DNA of 51,340 bases from Pseudomonadota bacterium. Lineage in GTDB: Bacteria; Bdellovibrionota_B; Oligoflexia; Oligoflexales; CAIYRB01. Below the pieces are notes generated by a model. The model had not been told where the DNA came from. It worked only from the letters and a program-made list of their open reading frames with translations, and did no database searches. Shown in pieces: positions 24,063 through 32,475 of this stretch. Each line of letters opens with the position of its first letter. Position 1 is the first letter of the stretch. The stretch spans positions 1 to 51,340 of the forward strand of contig JAPLFX010000032.1 of NCBI GenBank assembly GCA_026390445.1, in the 5' to 3' direction. The position numbers and the translations under genes were made by a program.

Positions 24063-26492
24063 ATGCGCCACAACGCCTCGAAAAGAAGACTCTGCGCCAT
24101 CATCGGAACGCTTGCGTCTCTGGTGATCGTCCCATCATGCACCACAACCACCGAAGACCAAGGCGAGGCTCCTCCGGCCGAGTCCGTACCCACGCCGACG
24201 CCTAGCCCAACTGAGGTGAGCAAAGAAGCGGCAAGCGATCCAAGCACTCCTGCTTATGCCCTACGATCATTGGACCGTGTCACTTCAGGACATCCCGAAT
24301 TGATTGCTGACGTCAGCGATGTACGCGCCCTGCTCAATGCTGCCAACAAAGCGGCTCTTGGTGATAAAGCGGGCGCCCAAGCGGCCTGGTTCGAAGCGCT
24401 TACGCTCACCTCTTCGGGCTTTGGCAAAATGGCGCTTACTGGATGGCTTAAAGCGTATACGGATAACCTCGGTCACAAATCCGACCCCGTGGTCTTAGCT
24501 CGTCTGATCGCCGCTGAGACCCGTAATGGCAGCGTTAGCCCTTACATGGTCGCAAAGAGTCTTACCAGTGATGAGGCTATCCTTCCCTTGCTTCAAAGCA
24601 CCGTGCCGCAATGGCTCACGGCTGACTCCTTGACCTCTCCAGCCAAGACCGAAACCAATGCCGAGGTTTCGCCACCACACTTAGCGACCTTGCCGGACGG
24701 TGACCCGCTCCTGCATAGAATCGCAGTGAAAGTGTGCAAGGCCCGGGTCCAGACCAGCAAAGACTGGCAAGCCTGGAGCGAGTCATTGACCGCAGAGGTA
24801 CGCGCCTATTGGCAGGCACTGCTGGCGGACAACTGCGGTTTGGGCCCGACCCTAGCGATACAGGGCTACCAACAAGCGTATCCGCTTCTCGCCGCCCAAC
24901 CTCAGACCTTGGGCATGGCGATTGAGGCAGCCGGACGTTTGGCAGCGCTGCAGCGAGCCAACGGCTTACGAACCGAGGCAGCCGAAACTTACAGCGCATT
25001 GGTTGTGCTGTGGAGCAAGTCCGGACTACTCCCCGGAGCTCTGGGCTTGAGCGCTCAGGCCCAGAGCTTGCGGCGCATCGATGAGACCCTGTGGGCGGCC
25101 CGCTATCGGGCGTTGGTCGGTGACTACGAACATGCCAAGGTGTTCGCACAAAGCGCCTTAGATCAAACCAAGCAAATAGCCATCAAACGGGCCCAGTTTA
25201 AGCCGCAGATACGTGAGCAGATCGCTTCGCTGCGAGCCGACGCATACCACACCCTGGCCTTTCGGGTCGCCGTCGAGCAGCAGCAGTTCACCAGCGCCCT
25301 ATCGCTGACGCTGCTTGGCCTAGACACCCCCGACCTAGCCAAGGATTGGCACGAGCGATTGACTTGGAACGCTGGACTTTACGACTACCTGGACGGTAAT
25401 TTCGCGGGCGCCCGCAAGCGTTGGAACAGCCTACTACTAGAGACTCAGGAGGAGTGGCTCCAGGCGACACTTAAATTCTGGCTTGCCCGCACCTCAGCCA
25501 AGTTGGGCGATCAAGCCGGGGCACGGTCCCAAGTCGCCAAGCTGATCCATGAGCACCCCCTCAGCTATTATGCCGTGGTCGCTTGCAAGGAGGCAGGCCT
25601 GCAAGATGGGGCACCCCAATGGCCTAAGACTTTTGGCCCGCTGTCTACGCTTAGTCAAACTCTAGCTCTTGCCCGTGATTTCCAATTGCAGACCACCCGC
25701 CAGTCGACCATCCTGCGCCCGCTCCTCAGTCGGGCGGAAATCCTCACGGCGGCAAACCTTGGACCATTCGCGCGCGAGGCCGTCAATGAACTTGAGCAAG
25801 CACTCGGACCGATTGGCGACATTCGCCAGCGCGCCCAACTCTATGTTTACCTGAGCCGCCTCCACTTTCGGGCCGGTAACTACCTTGCCGCAATCAATAT
25901 CACGACCAAGTTAGCCAAGCAGGTTCCCGACTTTTGGCAGTCCTGGCCCGACCAGCTGTTGATCTATTTTGCCCAACCCTTTACCGCAGAGTACTCCTAT
26001 AGCGCCGAAGCCAGCACCGTCGCCAAAGAGGTCTTACTCGGCATCTCCAGGCAAGAAAGTGGCTTCACGCCGGACATTCGCAGCAGCGCTAACGCAACCG
26101 GCCTCATGCAACTCATAGCACCTACGGCACGGCGTTTTGCCAGTGAACTCGGCATGCGAACGGACCCCCTGGATGAGCTTCTGCAAGAGCCAGCCACAAA
26201 TATTCGCCTCGGCGCCCAGTATCTAAAATTTCTTGGCGCCCACTTCAAAGGCTTTCCTCCAGCGATCTATGCTGGCTATAATGCAGGCGAATATGCCGTC
26301 GCTCTGTGGCTGCAGCGGCGCGGTCATAGCGACCCCCTGGCATTCATTGAGCTGATCCCATTTGGTGAGACCAAAGACTACGTCAAGGGCGTTTGGCGCA
26401 ACGTGCTCGTATACCGAGAACTTGACCAAGCGAGCCTCGCCCCGGTGCAGCCAGGCTTCGATTTGGGGTTTGCTGGCATTGTGGGAGCATGA
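24063..26492 (+). CDS. Lipoprotein soluble-lytic-transglycosylase-like protein (Slt70 type)
   Basis: An 809-residue murein-cleaving protein. The signal peptide ends LVIVPSC (Cys about residue 28), so it is probably a lipoprotein, again with proline before the small residue. A Thr/Pro linker follows, then a long helical superhelix (about 60-640). The C-terminal SLT domain (about 655-790) carries the catalytic Glu E665 in SRQESGF, GLMQLIAPTARRF, a NIRLGAQYL segment and YAGYNAGEYAV. It cleaves the MurNAc-GlcNAc bond to give 1,6-anhydro ends. The size fits Slt-type enzymes with an extended N-terminal region. ATG 24063 follows AAGGAAC. The activity call is strong; partners are unknown. Confidence 0.92.
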   Translation: MRHNASKRRLCAIIGTLASLVIVPSCTTTTEDQGEAPPAESVPTPTPSPTEVSKEAASDPSTPAYALRSLDRVTSGHPELIADVSDVRALLNAANKAALGDKAGAQAAWFEALTLTSSGFGKMALTGWLKAYTDNLGHKSDPVVLARLIAAETRNGSVSPYMVAKSLTSDEAILPLLQSTVPQWLTADSLTSPAKTETNAEVSPPHLATLPDGDPLLHRIAVKVCKARVQTSKDWQAWSESLTAEVRAYWQALLADNCGLGPTLAIQGYQQAYPLLAAQPQTLGMAIEAAGRLAALQRANGLRTEAAETYSALVVLWSKSGLLPGALGLSAQAQSLRRIDETLWAARYRALVGDYEHAKVFAQSALDQTKQIAIKRAQFKPQIREQIASLRADAYHTLAFRVAVEQQQFTSALSLTLLGLDTPDLAKDWHERLTWNAGLYDYLDGNFAGARKRWNSLLLETQEEWLQATLKFWLARTSAKLGDQAGARSQVAKLIHEHPLSYYAVVACKEAGLQDGAPQWPKTFGPLSTLSQTLALARDFQLQTTRQSTILRPLLSRAEILTAANLGPFAREAVNELEQALGPIGDIRQRAQLYVYLSRLHFRAGNYLAAINITTKLAKQVPDFWQSWPDQLLIYFAQPFTAEYSYSAEASTVAKEVLLGISRQESGFTPDIRSSANATGLMQLIAPTARRFASELGMRTDPLDELLQEPATNIRLGAQYLKFLGAHFKGFPPAIYAGYNAGEYAVALWLQRRGHSDPLAFIELIPFGETKDYVKGVWRNVLVYRELDQASLAPVQPGFDLGFAGIVGA

Positions 26493-26533
26493 TAGAACGT
26501 TATCCAATGACTTGACTCCTGAAGGGATATGCA

Positions 26534-26674
26534 ATGGCGTTGAAAACGCAGCGGGACCCGCGTCGAGAGGCGGTCGGCTGGATTAGCCTTTTAGTCGTTA
26601 TGGTGCTCTTCCCAGTCATGTTTTATCTGTGTGTATTCTTCCCGATCTGGGTAGGCTTGACCCCCCGCTGGTAA
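26534..26674 (+). CDS. 46-residue single-helix membrane protein upstream of ctaA
   Basis: ATG 26534 follows AAGGGA at seven bases and opens a 46-residue frame ending TAA 26674. The N-terminus is basic (ALKTQRDPRREA) and is followed by one strong transmembrane helix, about residues 16-40, rich in Val, Phe and Leu. The end, FPIWVGLTPRW, would lie outside. No homologue is recalled. It sits between the lytic transglycosylase and ctaA on the same strand; another one-helix protein of similar size follows ctaB. It may be a small assembly or stability factor for heme A synthesis, but this is inference. The good ribosome site and membrane pattern argue for a real gene. Confidence 0.6.
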   Translation: MALKTQRDPRREAVGWISLLVVMVLFPVMFYLCVFFPIWVGLTPRW

Positions 26675-26729
26675 TCAGTCGGGAGTGGCTTCGTGCTGAC
26701 CTGGTTTATGGACTCGGACCATCACAATC

Positions 26730-27734
26730 ATGCACCAATATTCAGAGCACGAACGTGCGGACTTTCGGCGTTTCACCAAGCTTCTAACCTGGGCCGCCTC
26801 ACTCACCTTTGGTTTGATCTGCCTCGGTTCCCTCGTACGGGCGTCAAACTCTGGCTTATCATGCCCTGACTGGCCATTGTGCTACGGCAAAGCCGTGCCC
26901 CTGTTCGACACCCATATCTTCCTCGAGTGGTTTCATCGGGTAGTCGCAGCAAGTCTGGGCTGCCTCATGATCACTGCAGGCGTTAAATTGATTCGCTCTA
27001 GACTACTGCGTCGTCTATTCACCATACAACTTTCAGCCAGCGCAGCCCTTCTCAGCATCCAAATCGTACTCGGTGGCTTAACAGTCCTAAAGCTACTCGA
27101 CCCCGCGACCGTTTCTGCTCACCTCATAAACGCGCTGCTATTCTTTACCGTGTTGGTTTGGATGGCCATGAGGGCCCACTCGCTGGCTACGGAGCCTGAC
27201 ACTCAGGAGCATATTCCAACGCCGCTGTCCATTCGTGCTGGGTTCATCACTGCGACCTTCCTGATGTTCGTCCAGATCGGCATTGGCGGCACCGTCAGCA
27301 GCCGCTACGCAGGCCTAGCATGCCCAGACTTCCCGACCTGCAACGGGTCCTTTATGGTACCCCCAAATCTGCCGCAGGCATTGCAGATGCTGCACCGGGG
27401 TTTCGCCCTTGTGCTATTCATCTACACCTGTTGTCTTAGCACGTTCGGCTCACGCATTCGCTTGCCGAGTTCAGCGCGGCGCGCCGTCCGCTTGGTACCT
27501 CTCCTAGTCCTCGCGCAGATCGGATTGGGTATGATCAACATCTATTTTTCCTTGCCGATTTGGGCTTCGGCGCTGCATCTAGCGAATGCAGCAGCACTCT
27601 ACAGCCTGCTCCTCCTTGCCAGCATCGATCTGTTGGCACAACGCAAAGGATACCATCACGGTGCAATCTCTCGACATAACAGCGCTGCCGAGGGCGGGAA
27701 GCGTTTCGTGGCGCAGCTACCTACCACTCACTAA
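26730..27734 (+). CDS. ctaA: Heme A synthase (COX15/CtaA)
   Basis: A 334-residue eight-helix membrane enzyme that oxidises the C8 methyl of heme O to a formyl group, giving heme A for aa3-type oxidases. Heme-ligand histidines are seen in each expected place: EWFHRVVA (helix 2), SAHLINALLF (helix 4), QMLHRGFAL (helix 6) and SALHLANAA (helix 8). Two extracytoplasmic Cys pairs are present, SCPDWPLC and ACPDFPTC. The length and symmetry fit CtaA. The ctaB start lies inside its 3' end, a 74-base overlap, so translation is likely coupled. The Cys pairs suggest redox control or heme transfer. Confidence 0.95.
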   Translation: MHQYSEHERADFRRFTKLLTWAASLTFGLICLGSLVRASNSGLSCPDWPLCYGKAVPLFDTHIFLEWFHRVVAASLGCLMITAGVKLIRSRLLRRLFTIQLSASAALLSIQIVLGGLTVLKLLDPATVSAHLINALLFFTVLVWMAMRAHSLATEPDTQEHIPTPLSIRAGFITATFLMFVQIGIGGTVSSRYAGLACPDFPTCNGSFMVPPNLPQALQMLHRGFALVLFIYTCCLSTFGSRIRLPSSARRAVRLVPLLVLAQIGLGMINIYFSLPIWASALHLANAAALYSLLLLASIDLLAQRKGYHHGAISRHNSAAEGGKRFVAQLPTTH

Positions 27735-28569
27735 ACCGACGATCACGCTGCTGGTCGTGGTGACGATTATCCCGGCACTGCTCCTGGCCGCCAACGGACT
27801 ACCTCCGTTACTTACGTCACTGGCAGCTTTGCTGGGTACCTATCTGGCCTCCGCTTCGGCCTCGGTATTCAACCATCTGCTCGATGCGGATCTCGACCAG
27901 GTCATGAACCGCACCCGCGACAGGCCCGTTCCGTCTGGACAAGTGTCTCCGCAGGGAGCTTTCGTCTTTGGCTCAGCTCTAGGCGTAGCGTCTCTACTTG
28001 TGCTCTACAACTGGACGACCCCCCTGGCGACGACGGTGGCCTTCCTCGCCAATGCCTTCTACGTCCTTGGCTACACCCTATGCTTAAAGCGCTACACCGA
28101 TCAAAACATCGTCATCGGTGGTGCTGCTGGCGCCGTTGGTCCACTTATTGGCTGGGCGGCGATCACCGGCACGATCGGCTGGCCGGCTTGGGTGCTCTTT
28201 GGCGTGATTGTGCTGTGGACCCCACCTCATTTCTGGGCACTGGCCATCAAATACAAAAACGACTACGCCACGGCCAATATCCCGATGCTTCCAGTCACCC
28301 GCGGTGACGAAGCCACTAGACGCCAAATTTTTGCCTACACTTTGACGCTTATACCGCCCATCATCGCCCTGTTTTGCTTTGGCGCGGCCGGGACCTTCTA
28401 CCTTGTGACGAGCTTAGCGGCGACTCTATACTTCTGCTGGAAGGCTTGGCAGCTTTACCAAAAGCATGACAACAGCGGCGCAATGCCGGTGTTTCATTAC
28501 TCTTGCCTATACCTGTTCGCCATCTTCGGCAGCTTGACCATCGACCGCCTCCTCGGAGGTTTACTATGA
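27661..28569 (+). CDS. ctaB: Protoheme IX farnesyltransferase (heme O synthase, COX10/CtaB)
   Basis: A 302-residue UbiA-type membrane prenyltransferase that adds farnesyl to heme B to form heme O, the substrate of CtaA. The prenyl-diphosphate motif is NHLLDADLDQVMNRT (71-85), with D75 and D79; the second motif region includes FWALAIKYKNDY. It has about nine hydrophobic helices, the usual number. The frame opens further upstream (27586), but GTG 27661, preceded by AAAGGA, starts the family-like N-terminus. The gene therefore begins within ctaA. Its stop overlaps the ATG of a 48-residue membrane protein (ATGA 28566-28569). Confidence 0.95.
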   Translation: MQSLDITALPRAGSVSWRSYLPLTKPTITLLVVVTIIPALLLAANGLPPLLTSLAALLGTYLASASASVFNHLLDADLDQVMNRTRDRPVPSGQVSPQGAFVFGSALGVASLLVLYNWTTPLATTVAFLANAFYVLGYTLCLKRYTDQNIVIGGAAGAVGPLIGWAAITGTIGWPAWVLFGVIVLWTPPHFWALAIKYKNDYATANIPMLPVTRGDEATRRQIFAYTLTLIPPIIALFCFGAAGTFYLVTSLAATLYFCWKAWQLYQKHDNSGAMPVFHYSCLYLFAIFGSLTIDRLLGGLL

Positions 28570-28712
28570 GCCAGACATTACAGACGTTTTTGCAACGCGT
28601 CCTTCTCGGGCCGAGATCGAGTTTTCGCAATGGTCACCGCCCGTGGTTGTACTCGGGATTCATTGCCCTGATTATTTTGCTGATTGGGATCTCTGGCACT
28701 AGGCATTATTAG
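28566..28712 (+). CDS. 48-residue single-helix membrane protein coupled to ctaB
   Basis: The ATG at 28566 overlaps the ctaB stop in ATGA and is preceded by GGAGG inside ctaB. The 48-residue product has a basic, Arg-rich N-terminal half (QRVLLGPRSSFRNGHRP) and one helix, about residues 29-43 (YSGFIALIILLIGISG), and ends TRHY. It is likely an inner-membrane protein with its N-terminus inside. No family is recognised. Its coupling to heme O synthase and the similar small protein ahead of ctaA suggest a role in cytochrome oxidase or heme A handling, such as a tiny oxidase subunit. That is inference; the coding case is good. Confidence 0.6.
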   Translation: MSQTLQTFLQRVLLGPRSSFRNGHRPWLYSGFIALIILLIGISGTRHY

Positions 28713-28716
28713 CCCC

Positions 28717-28744
28717 TTGCCACATTAAAATGCCGCCTTATATT
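28717..28744 (+). promoter_or_regulatory. Possible sigma-70-like promoter for the NFU gene
   Basis: TTGCCA (28717-28722), 16-base spacer, TATATT (28739-28744) lies in an AT-rich patch between the small membrane gene and the NFU gene. It would start transcription about 40 bases before ATG 28793. Spacing is one base short of the ideal. Confidence 0.4.
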
Positions 28745-28792
28745 CTAAATGTGTATATTTTGACCTCACATGTTTAACCCGAATGCCGTCTT

Positions 28793-29014
28793 ATGATTGA
28801 ACAAATTAAAGCACTCATCGAGAGCGAAATAAACCCGCAATTACAGCTTCATGCGGGCGGATGCGAGCTACTCGATGTCGATGATGGCGTTGTAACCCTG
28901 CGAATGTACGGAGGGTGCTCTGGCTGTCCATCAAGCGCCATAACCCTCTTTAATGGCATCGTGCCGATCCTCAAAGAGCACCTACCCGACATTAAAGACG
29001 TCATCCTCGGATAG
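28793..29014 (+). CDS. NifU C-terminal domain (NFU) Fe-S scaffold protein
   Basis: A 73-residue protein that is just an NFU domain, which binds and passes on Fe-S clusters through a CxxC. The signature GGCSGCPSSAIT is present with C42 and C45. It begins with the usual helix (IEQIKALIESEINPQLQLHAGG) and ends with the conserved LPDIKDVI segment. The length is that of stand-alone NFU proteins. Translation starts at ATG 28793, though a ribosome site is weak. No isc or suf genes lie near. It probably assists maturation of Fe-S enzymes such as those of respiration, possibly explaining its place after the heme A genes. Confidence 0.93.
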   Translation: MIEQIKALIESEINPQLQLHAGGCELLDVDDGVVTLRMYGGCSGCPSSAITLFNGIVPILKEHLPDIKDVILG

Positions 29015-29098
29015 TCAGCCCAACCACGTCTTGGCTCAAGTCGAGCGGCAATCAGCCGATGATCATCCTGAAGCAACGACGCGATTCAGGAGTACGAC

Positions 29099-29557
29099 AT
29101 GCGACTTGGAGCAGCCCTAGCTTTGCTGTTGCTAACTAGCTCGCCTCTGGTTGGTGCGACACCACCGACTGGCAAGATCCATCATACTTATCCGCAACCG
29201 CCGACACCCCGGCCGGCCGATCCCATGCGAATAACTCCCGGTGTGCAGATCCCTGAGCACCCCGAGTATTACACCTGGCGCATCACCAATAAGCTCGCTG
29301 GAGGAAAGGCCGTTTACCAGGACGCTGTGCCACTCTACCGGATCAAATACCTTGAACGCACGACTCGGAAAGGCGAGATCGCGGTGGGAACGACGGTGAT
29401 CCTCGACCACGTCGCCCGCCTTGGTCGGGTCCTCTACTATCAAGTGCCCGCACCGGATGCGGACCCAGGCAAAGTCCTCGTGGATCCGGATGATATGGTC
29501 TGGGTTAACGGCATGTTCATCGAGCCAGTGGCCTACCAACCGCCAGCCGGCGGCTGA
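29099..29557 (+). CDS. Exported proline-rich protein of unknown function
   Basis: A 152-residue protein with an N-terminal signal sequence (about 1-20, cleavage near LVGA) followed by a proline/threonine-rich segment (about 22-50, e.g. PQPPTPRPADP) and a beta-rich domain (about 60-150). That region includes YTWRITNKLAGGKAVYQDAV and VGTTVILDHVARLGRVLYYQ. No family is recognised. The ribosome site AGGAGT is good. It has a single-base gap to the convergent gene at 29559, so the 3' ends abut and little or no terminator can fit between them. Confidence 0.65.
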   Translation: MRLGAALALLLLTSSPLVGATPPTGKIHHTYPQPPTPRPADPMRITPGVQIPEHPEYYTWRITNKLAGGKAVYQDAVPLYRIKYLERTTRKGEIAVGTTVILDHVARLGRVLYYQVPAPDADPGKVLVDPDDMVWVNGMFIEPVAYQPPAGG

Positions 29558-29558
29558 A

Positions 29559-29888
29559 TTAGTCCTGCTCGTCGTCCTGCCATACAACTTCATCATCGAC
29601 TAAATCTTCGTCGACGAGTTCATCGTAGAATTCGACTTCATCAACATAGATGCGTTCGGGGTGTGCTAGGCGCTCCCGCATCGTCCGGATACGCTCAACC
29701 AATTCCTGGCGCAGCTCACTCTGGTCCACAGCCTCGACCAATCCACGAGCCAGCAGCTGCTCGGTGGTGACCGAGAGGTTTTTAAGCAGGGTTTCCGCCA
29801 TATTTAGTCGCAATATGCGCAGCGTACCGAGCTGCTCCAACATGGCTTGGTCGAACTTGCGGTCGAAGATTGGGGCGGCATCATTCAT
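29559..29888 (-). CDS. Small protein with strongly acidic C-terminal tail
   Basis: A 109-residue soluble protein. Residues 1-75 are helical and leucine-rich (AMLEQLGTLRILRLNMAETLLK). The last about 30 residues are highly acidic, with Asp/Glu in DEVEFYDELVDEDLVDDE. No domain is recognised. A longer frame begins at 30065, but ATG 29888 (codon 60 of the long frame) fits a compact protein. It lies 173 bases downstream of map on the same strand; whether map readthrough expresses it is not clear. Acidic tails of this type often mediate protein or metal contacts, but no function can be assigned. Confidence 0.6.
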   Translation of the reverse strand: MNDAAPIFDRKFDQAMLEQLGTLRILRLNMAETLLKNLSVTTEQLLARGLVEAVDQSELRQELVERIRTMRERLAHPERIYVDEVEFYDELVDEDLVDDEVVWQDDEQD

Positions 29889-30061
29889 GGGGAAAGTCCT
29901 GTCTACAGCAGCGTTGGGAAGACTCCGGGTCGCAAACACCCACCCGAGTGTCTCAGTTCTCCCCAAGCAAACAACGTGCCACCACGAAGGCGCTGTAACC
30001 CACTGAAAGTACGCACGGGCTGCATGTTTATTGATTCGACAGACGCCCACTGTCGACACCA

Positions 30062-30847
30062 TCACATCTTCGGCCGACCAGCTATCTCAAGGGGTGACTC
30101 GGTCAGGATGACCACCTCACCGTCGCTCTTGATACCCAGGGTGTGTTCCCACTGGGCCGAGAGGCCTTTATCAATGGTCACGGCAGTCCACCCGTCGCGC
30201 AGTACCTTGACCTTCCAGTGACCCTCGTTGATCATCGGCTCGATCGTAAACACCATCCCAGGCCCAAGTCGCGTGCCCTTTCCGGCTTGCCCATAGTGGA
30301 GGATTTGCGGGTCCTCATGAAACACTCGACCGATCCCGTGCCCCACAAACTCCCGTACGACGCTAAACCCCTGCCCCTCGGCATAGCGTTGAATTGCAGC
30401 GCCGATGTCACCGGTCCGAGCACCGTCGTGCACGGCTTCGATCCCTTTGAACAAACAAGCATGTGCGACCTCTGTCAGTCGCCGTGCGACCGGCGGAATA
30501 TTCTGACCGACTAAATACATCCGCGAGGTGTCACCATGGAAACCATCGACGATCGAGGTCACGTCGATGTTGATGATGTCTCCCTCTTTCAGCTTCTGCT
30601 TGCTGTTCGGAATGCCGTGACACACCACTTCGTTGACCGAGGTACAAATGGATTTCGGGAAGCCCTTGTAGTTTAACGGCGCGGGAATACCGCCTTGCTT
30701 GACGGTATAGTCATGGACGATGTCGTTAAGCTCAAGGGTCGACACACCCGGTTTGACGTAATCGCCGATTAAGTCGAGCAAGGTCGCTGACAATCTGCCA
30801 GCAGCCCGCATCGCATCAATCTCTGCATCTGATTTTAAAATGATCAT
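30062..30847 (-). CDS. map: Methionine aminopeptidase, type I
   Basis: A 261-residue enzyme that removes the initiator methionine from new proteins. All five metal ligands are visible: D95 (NIDVTS), D106 (HGDTSRMY), H170 (FVGHGIGRVFHEDP), E203 (FTIEPM) and E234 (AQWEHTL). The substrate-site H77 (VVCHGIPN) also matches. The length is like E. coli Map (264). A longer frame begins at 30958, but ATG 30847 with AGGAGT upstream starts at the conserved N-terminus. It lies 34 bases after the solute-binding protein gene on the same strand and may be cotranscribed with it, an odd pairing. Confidence 0.97.
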   Translation of the reverse strand: MIILKSDAEIDAMRAAGRLSATLLDLIGDYVKPGVSTLELNDIVHDYTVKQGGIPAPLNYKGFPKSICTSVNEVVCHGIPNSKQKLKEGDIINIDVTSIVDGFHGDTSRMYLVGQNIPPVARRLTEVAHACLFKGIEAVHDGARTGDIGAAIQRYAEGQGFSVVREFVGHGIGRVFHEDPQILHYGQAGKGTRLGPGMVFTIEPMINEGHWKVKVLRDGWTAVTIDKGLSAQWEHTLGIKSDGEVVILTESPLEIAGRPKM

Positions 30848-30881
30848 TTCTGTACTCCTGAGAACTAAAAGCCCGCCCCTC

Positions 30882-32408
30882 CTATAACAGGAGGCGGCGA
30901 AACCAGTCTGGGTCGCGAAGGTTGAGAGATCCGGCAGGCAGACGCACGGCTGGTCCACTCTCCAGACAAGCTTTCTGACGGAAGAGAACGGTGACGGGCT
31001 CTAACTCAGCGAGCCTTTTTTGCACCTGCATGAGGCTGGTAAAATCCGGCAGCAACGTCGTTAAACTTGCTGCATATCGCTCGAGAAGGTGGTCCAGCTC
31101 CGCATCGCTTGGTGCATTAAATGGTCCATAAACCTTGCGACCTCGGTGAAAATTGCCAAGGAGATTAAGACGAGGCCAGTCGATGTCAAACAGCGCCAAG
31201 GTCCCATCAAAGAGCTGGCTGTCCGCGTCCTGTTTGCTACCAACCCTAAACTCCAGTCGAATGCCAACAGCGGCGAAGGTATCAGCGAGTACCTTTTCGG
31301 CGAGGTTGGGTGACGGACCATAAGCAACGAAGGTCAATGTGAGCGGCGCTCCGGCGCTGTCCAAACGCGGCGACCCAGAGGTTTTTCGTATATAACCTAG
31401 GCGGTTCAATTCCGCCGAAGCAGCATGCAAATCAAAACCATGGGTGGAGGTCTGGTGATGATATCCAGGATGCTCGTGAGGTACTAGCGACGAGGTGACT
31501 TCCGCTAACTGCGCTGTACCAGCAGCCACCAGGGCGGCGCGCGGTATCAGCGCACTTAGTGCCCGACGCAGTCCTGGATTAGCCATAAGCCCATTCTGAG
31601 TGTTCCATACGATCATGGCTACTTGCGGCAGCTCCAGCGTTCGATTACAGCCTGAGCCTCTATCCGAAGGACGCTGCTCAGGCGTGCTGGTGATCGCACT
31701 GGCGTAACGCAGCTCTACATACTGCGGAGGTAGCTTCGCCGGCCGTTCCGCTGCTTGGTAAATCGCCACCTGCGGTAGCTCCTTGGTCGATTTGTAGCTT
31801 TCCACGGGTAGCAATAGCAGACCGAAGGGCTTGAGGGTGGGGCGGTACAGACCGACGCACTCAAACGCAAAGGAAGACTTTTGTCCGCCGTCTACCGAGC
31901 GAAAAAATGGTGCGCCGTTGACGATAAACGGCCCAAACGGCGGCTCTTGCTGAAAGTGGATGCTCGCCCCAAGCCGGCCATCGGTGCGGACCTCAAACTT
32001 TGGCACTGTCCACAGACCATCTGAGCGTTCCGCGGCAAGAAGGGGCAGCTGCGCGCGCAAAAAACCCGCTAGCTCCGCCCCCGTCACGGCCTGGCCAGAC
32101 CACCAAAAGAGCCCTGGTCGTAGTTCATAGTGGAAGACTACGGCGTCCCCGGAGCTGGGATGCTCGTGGCTGACCCTTTTAAGCAACAGCTCTTCGGATT
32201 TTTTTAGACTGAGGTTTAAGCGCGTCAACGCGGGGCAGATCTGCCGACCGACGACGGGATCGTCACCAGCCGCTCGCTGCGGCACGGCACCGCTGAGATC
32301 AGGCAGGGCCCACCCCAGCACCGCAATGGACTGGGGTTCAGCCGATGCAACTGCCGAAGCCGCCGCCCAGACTAAAGCCCCTACCAATATCGATATAATT
32401 TTGTTCAT
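30882..32408 (-). CDS. Family 5 extracellular solute-binding protein (oligopeptide type), orphan
   Basis: A 508-residue protein with a signal peptide (about 1-23, ending AVASA) and the layout of family 5 binding proteins of peptide/nickel ABC transporters. Motifs include LRPGLFWWSGQAVTGAELAG (the common D-G-x-P/x-T-A-x-D region in diverged form) and RRALSALIPRAALV. A later LTLTFVAYGPSPNLAEKVLA strand-helix is where family members have L-T-L-x-Y. No permease or ATPase gene is adjacent, so the ligand is unknown. Unlike classical members it is diverged at the N-terminus (LGWALPDLSG). It is divergent from an FAD-dependent oxidoreductase. Confidence 0.82.
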   Translation of the reverse strand: MNKIISILVGALVWAAASAVASAEPQSIAVLGWALPDLSGAVPQRAAGDDPVVGRQICPALTRLNLSLKKSEELLLKRVSHEHPSSGDAVVFHYELRPGLFWWSGQAVTGAELAGFLRAQLPLLAAERSDGLWTVPKFEVRTDGRLGASIHFQQEPPFGPFIVNGAPFFRSVDGGQKSSFAFECVGLYRPTLKPFGLLLLPVESYKSTKELPQVAIYQAAERPAKLPPQYVELRYASAITSTPEQRPSDRGSGCNRTLELPQVAMIVWNTQNGLMANPGLRRALSALIPRAALVAAGTAQLAEVTSSLVPHEHPGYHHQTSTHGFDLHAASAELNRLGYIRKTSGSPRLDSAGAPLTLTFVAYGPSPNLAEKVLADTFAAVGIRLEFRVGSKQDADSQLFDGTLALFDIDWPRLNLLGNFHRGRKVYGPFNAPSDAELDHLLERYAASLTTLLPDFTSLMQVQKRLAELEPVTVLFRQKACLESGPAVRLPAGSLNLRDPDWFRRLLL

Positions 32409-32475
32409 ATAGTTTACTGTTGCAAGGCGGAGGCTGCCCGTTAACCGGTCAAATGATCGAGTCTAGGCTTTTTTG

